Shown: one piece after another, positions 6,103 through 6,376 of the stretch
Layout: each line of letters begins with the position of its first letter
Numbering within the stretch: the stretch's first letter is position 1
Assembly (NCBI GenBank): GCA_900767195.1
Contig: CAAFYG010000057.1
Coordinates: 1 to 6,376, forward strand
Direction of reading: 5' to 3'
DNA from: Clostridia bacterium
GTDB lineage: Bacteria; Bacillota; Clostridia; Christensenellales; Borkfalkiaceae
DNA length: 6,376 nt
Program-made: the position numbers and the translations under genes
Notes under the pieces: generated by a model
Databases searched by the model: none
What the model was told of the DNA's origin: nothing
What the model saw: the letters and a program-made list of their open reading frames with translations, nothing else

Positions 6103-6128
6103 AACGGCTTTTCGCATAACCGCTTTGC
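6100..6128 (-). repeat. Imperfect inverted repeat between the CPEC gene stop and the -10 element
   Basis: GCAAACGG (6100-6107) and CCGCTTTGC (6120-6128) pair with one bulged base around 12 nt. The repeat starts directly after the TAA of the upstream gene and covers the spacer and -35 position of the promoter. It could be an operator for a dimeric regulator or a weak terminator of the upstream gene. A TATATAT stretch follows instead of a proper U-tract. Confidence 0.45.
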
Positions 6129-6376
6129 TTAATTTTCGCGCGCCCCTTCTTTCCCGTACTTTTCACCGAGCCAACGCTCGATCTGAATCTTCGAAGTGGC
6201 GATCCATTCCCCGAACGCAGTCAAGCGCACATAATAAAAATCCGCTACCGTCGCTTCGTTCTCTTCCCCGATCGCTTTGTCAAACGCCTTCTTCTGCTCC
6301 ACCAGAATTTCCGTCCCGTCCTCGAATCGCCAGAAGTACCGAGCTTCCGCTTGAGCGCATTCCGGGCAAACCCTCC
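6129..6376 (-). CDS. C-terminal end of an unrecognised protein with a CPEC motif (runs off right edge)
   Basis: The frame enters from the right edge and ends at TAA 6129-6131, giving 81 residues. Near its visible start is CPEC, a CxxC of the kind that forms half of a zinc site. No further Cys follows, so a partner pair would have to lie upstream, outside the window. The rest is charged, with EDGTEILVEQKKAFDKAI, a Tyr/Phe strand (ADFYYVRL) and a terminal helix (QIERWLGEKYGKEG). It has no membrane span, unlike every other gene here, and is probably cytoplasmic. It lies upstream of the operon promoter in the same direction and has no strong terminator, so some read-through is possible. I recognise no family; small zinc-binding or DNA-handling proteins would fit but are not shown. 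Confidence 0.72.
   Translation of the reverse strand, partial: RVCPECAQAEARYFWRFEDGTEILVEQKKAFDKAIGEENEATVADFYYVRLTAFGEWIATSKIQIERWLGEKYGKEGAREN

Overview
The window looks like part of a Bacillota (probably Clostridia-type) chromosome or mobile element. The reasons are GGAGG-type Shine-Dalgarno sites, moderate GC by eye, and Lys-rich proteins carrying a single N-terminal signal anchor. All supportable genes read on the minus strand, so the story runs from right to left. There is no rRNA, tRNA, CRISPR array, transposase or integrase. I could not assign any gene to a named family from motifs alone.

Right edge (6129-6376): the C-terminal end of an unrecognised protein with a CPEC motif. It is followed by a 203-base gap (5926-6128). 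This gap holds an imperfect inverted repeat, an extended -10 promoter, and a leader that folds on paper into a GAAA-capped hairpin, a second domain with a possible 5-bp pseudoknot, and a third small hairpin. A perfect AGGAGG follows. I recognise no known riboswitch class in the leader.

Centre (746-5925): four genes, apparently one operon. The first is a 158-aa anchored protein with a C-terminal segment resembling a jelly-roll or carbohydrate-binding pattern, followed by a strong intercistronic hairpin. Next come 185-aa and 159-aa proteins that look like diverged paralogues; they are coupled, with the second gene's Shine-Dalgarno site formed at the first gene's stop codon. The fourth is a 1186-aa protein with membrane anchors at both ends and a very large, probably extracellular, beta-rich middle.

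Left part (1-749): a 31-aa single-span membrane microprotein overlaps the stop of the 1186-aa gene by ATGA. After it comes the first 204 residues of a protein with two membrane spans, which runs off the left edge.

Together this reads as a tightly packed cell-envelope operon: many single-pass proteins exposing extracellular domains, one giant doubly anchored surface protein, one microprotein and a polytopic protein. The best general hypotheses are a conjugation or type IV secretion-like apparatus (if the left gene continues into a P-loop ATPase) or the virion and assembly module of an inovirus-like element. The window does not contain the gene that would decide between them.
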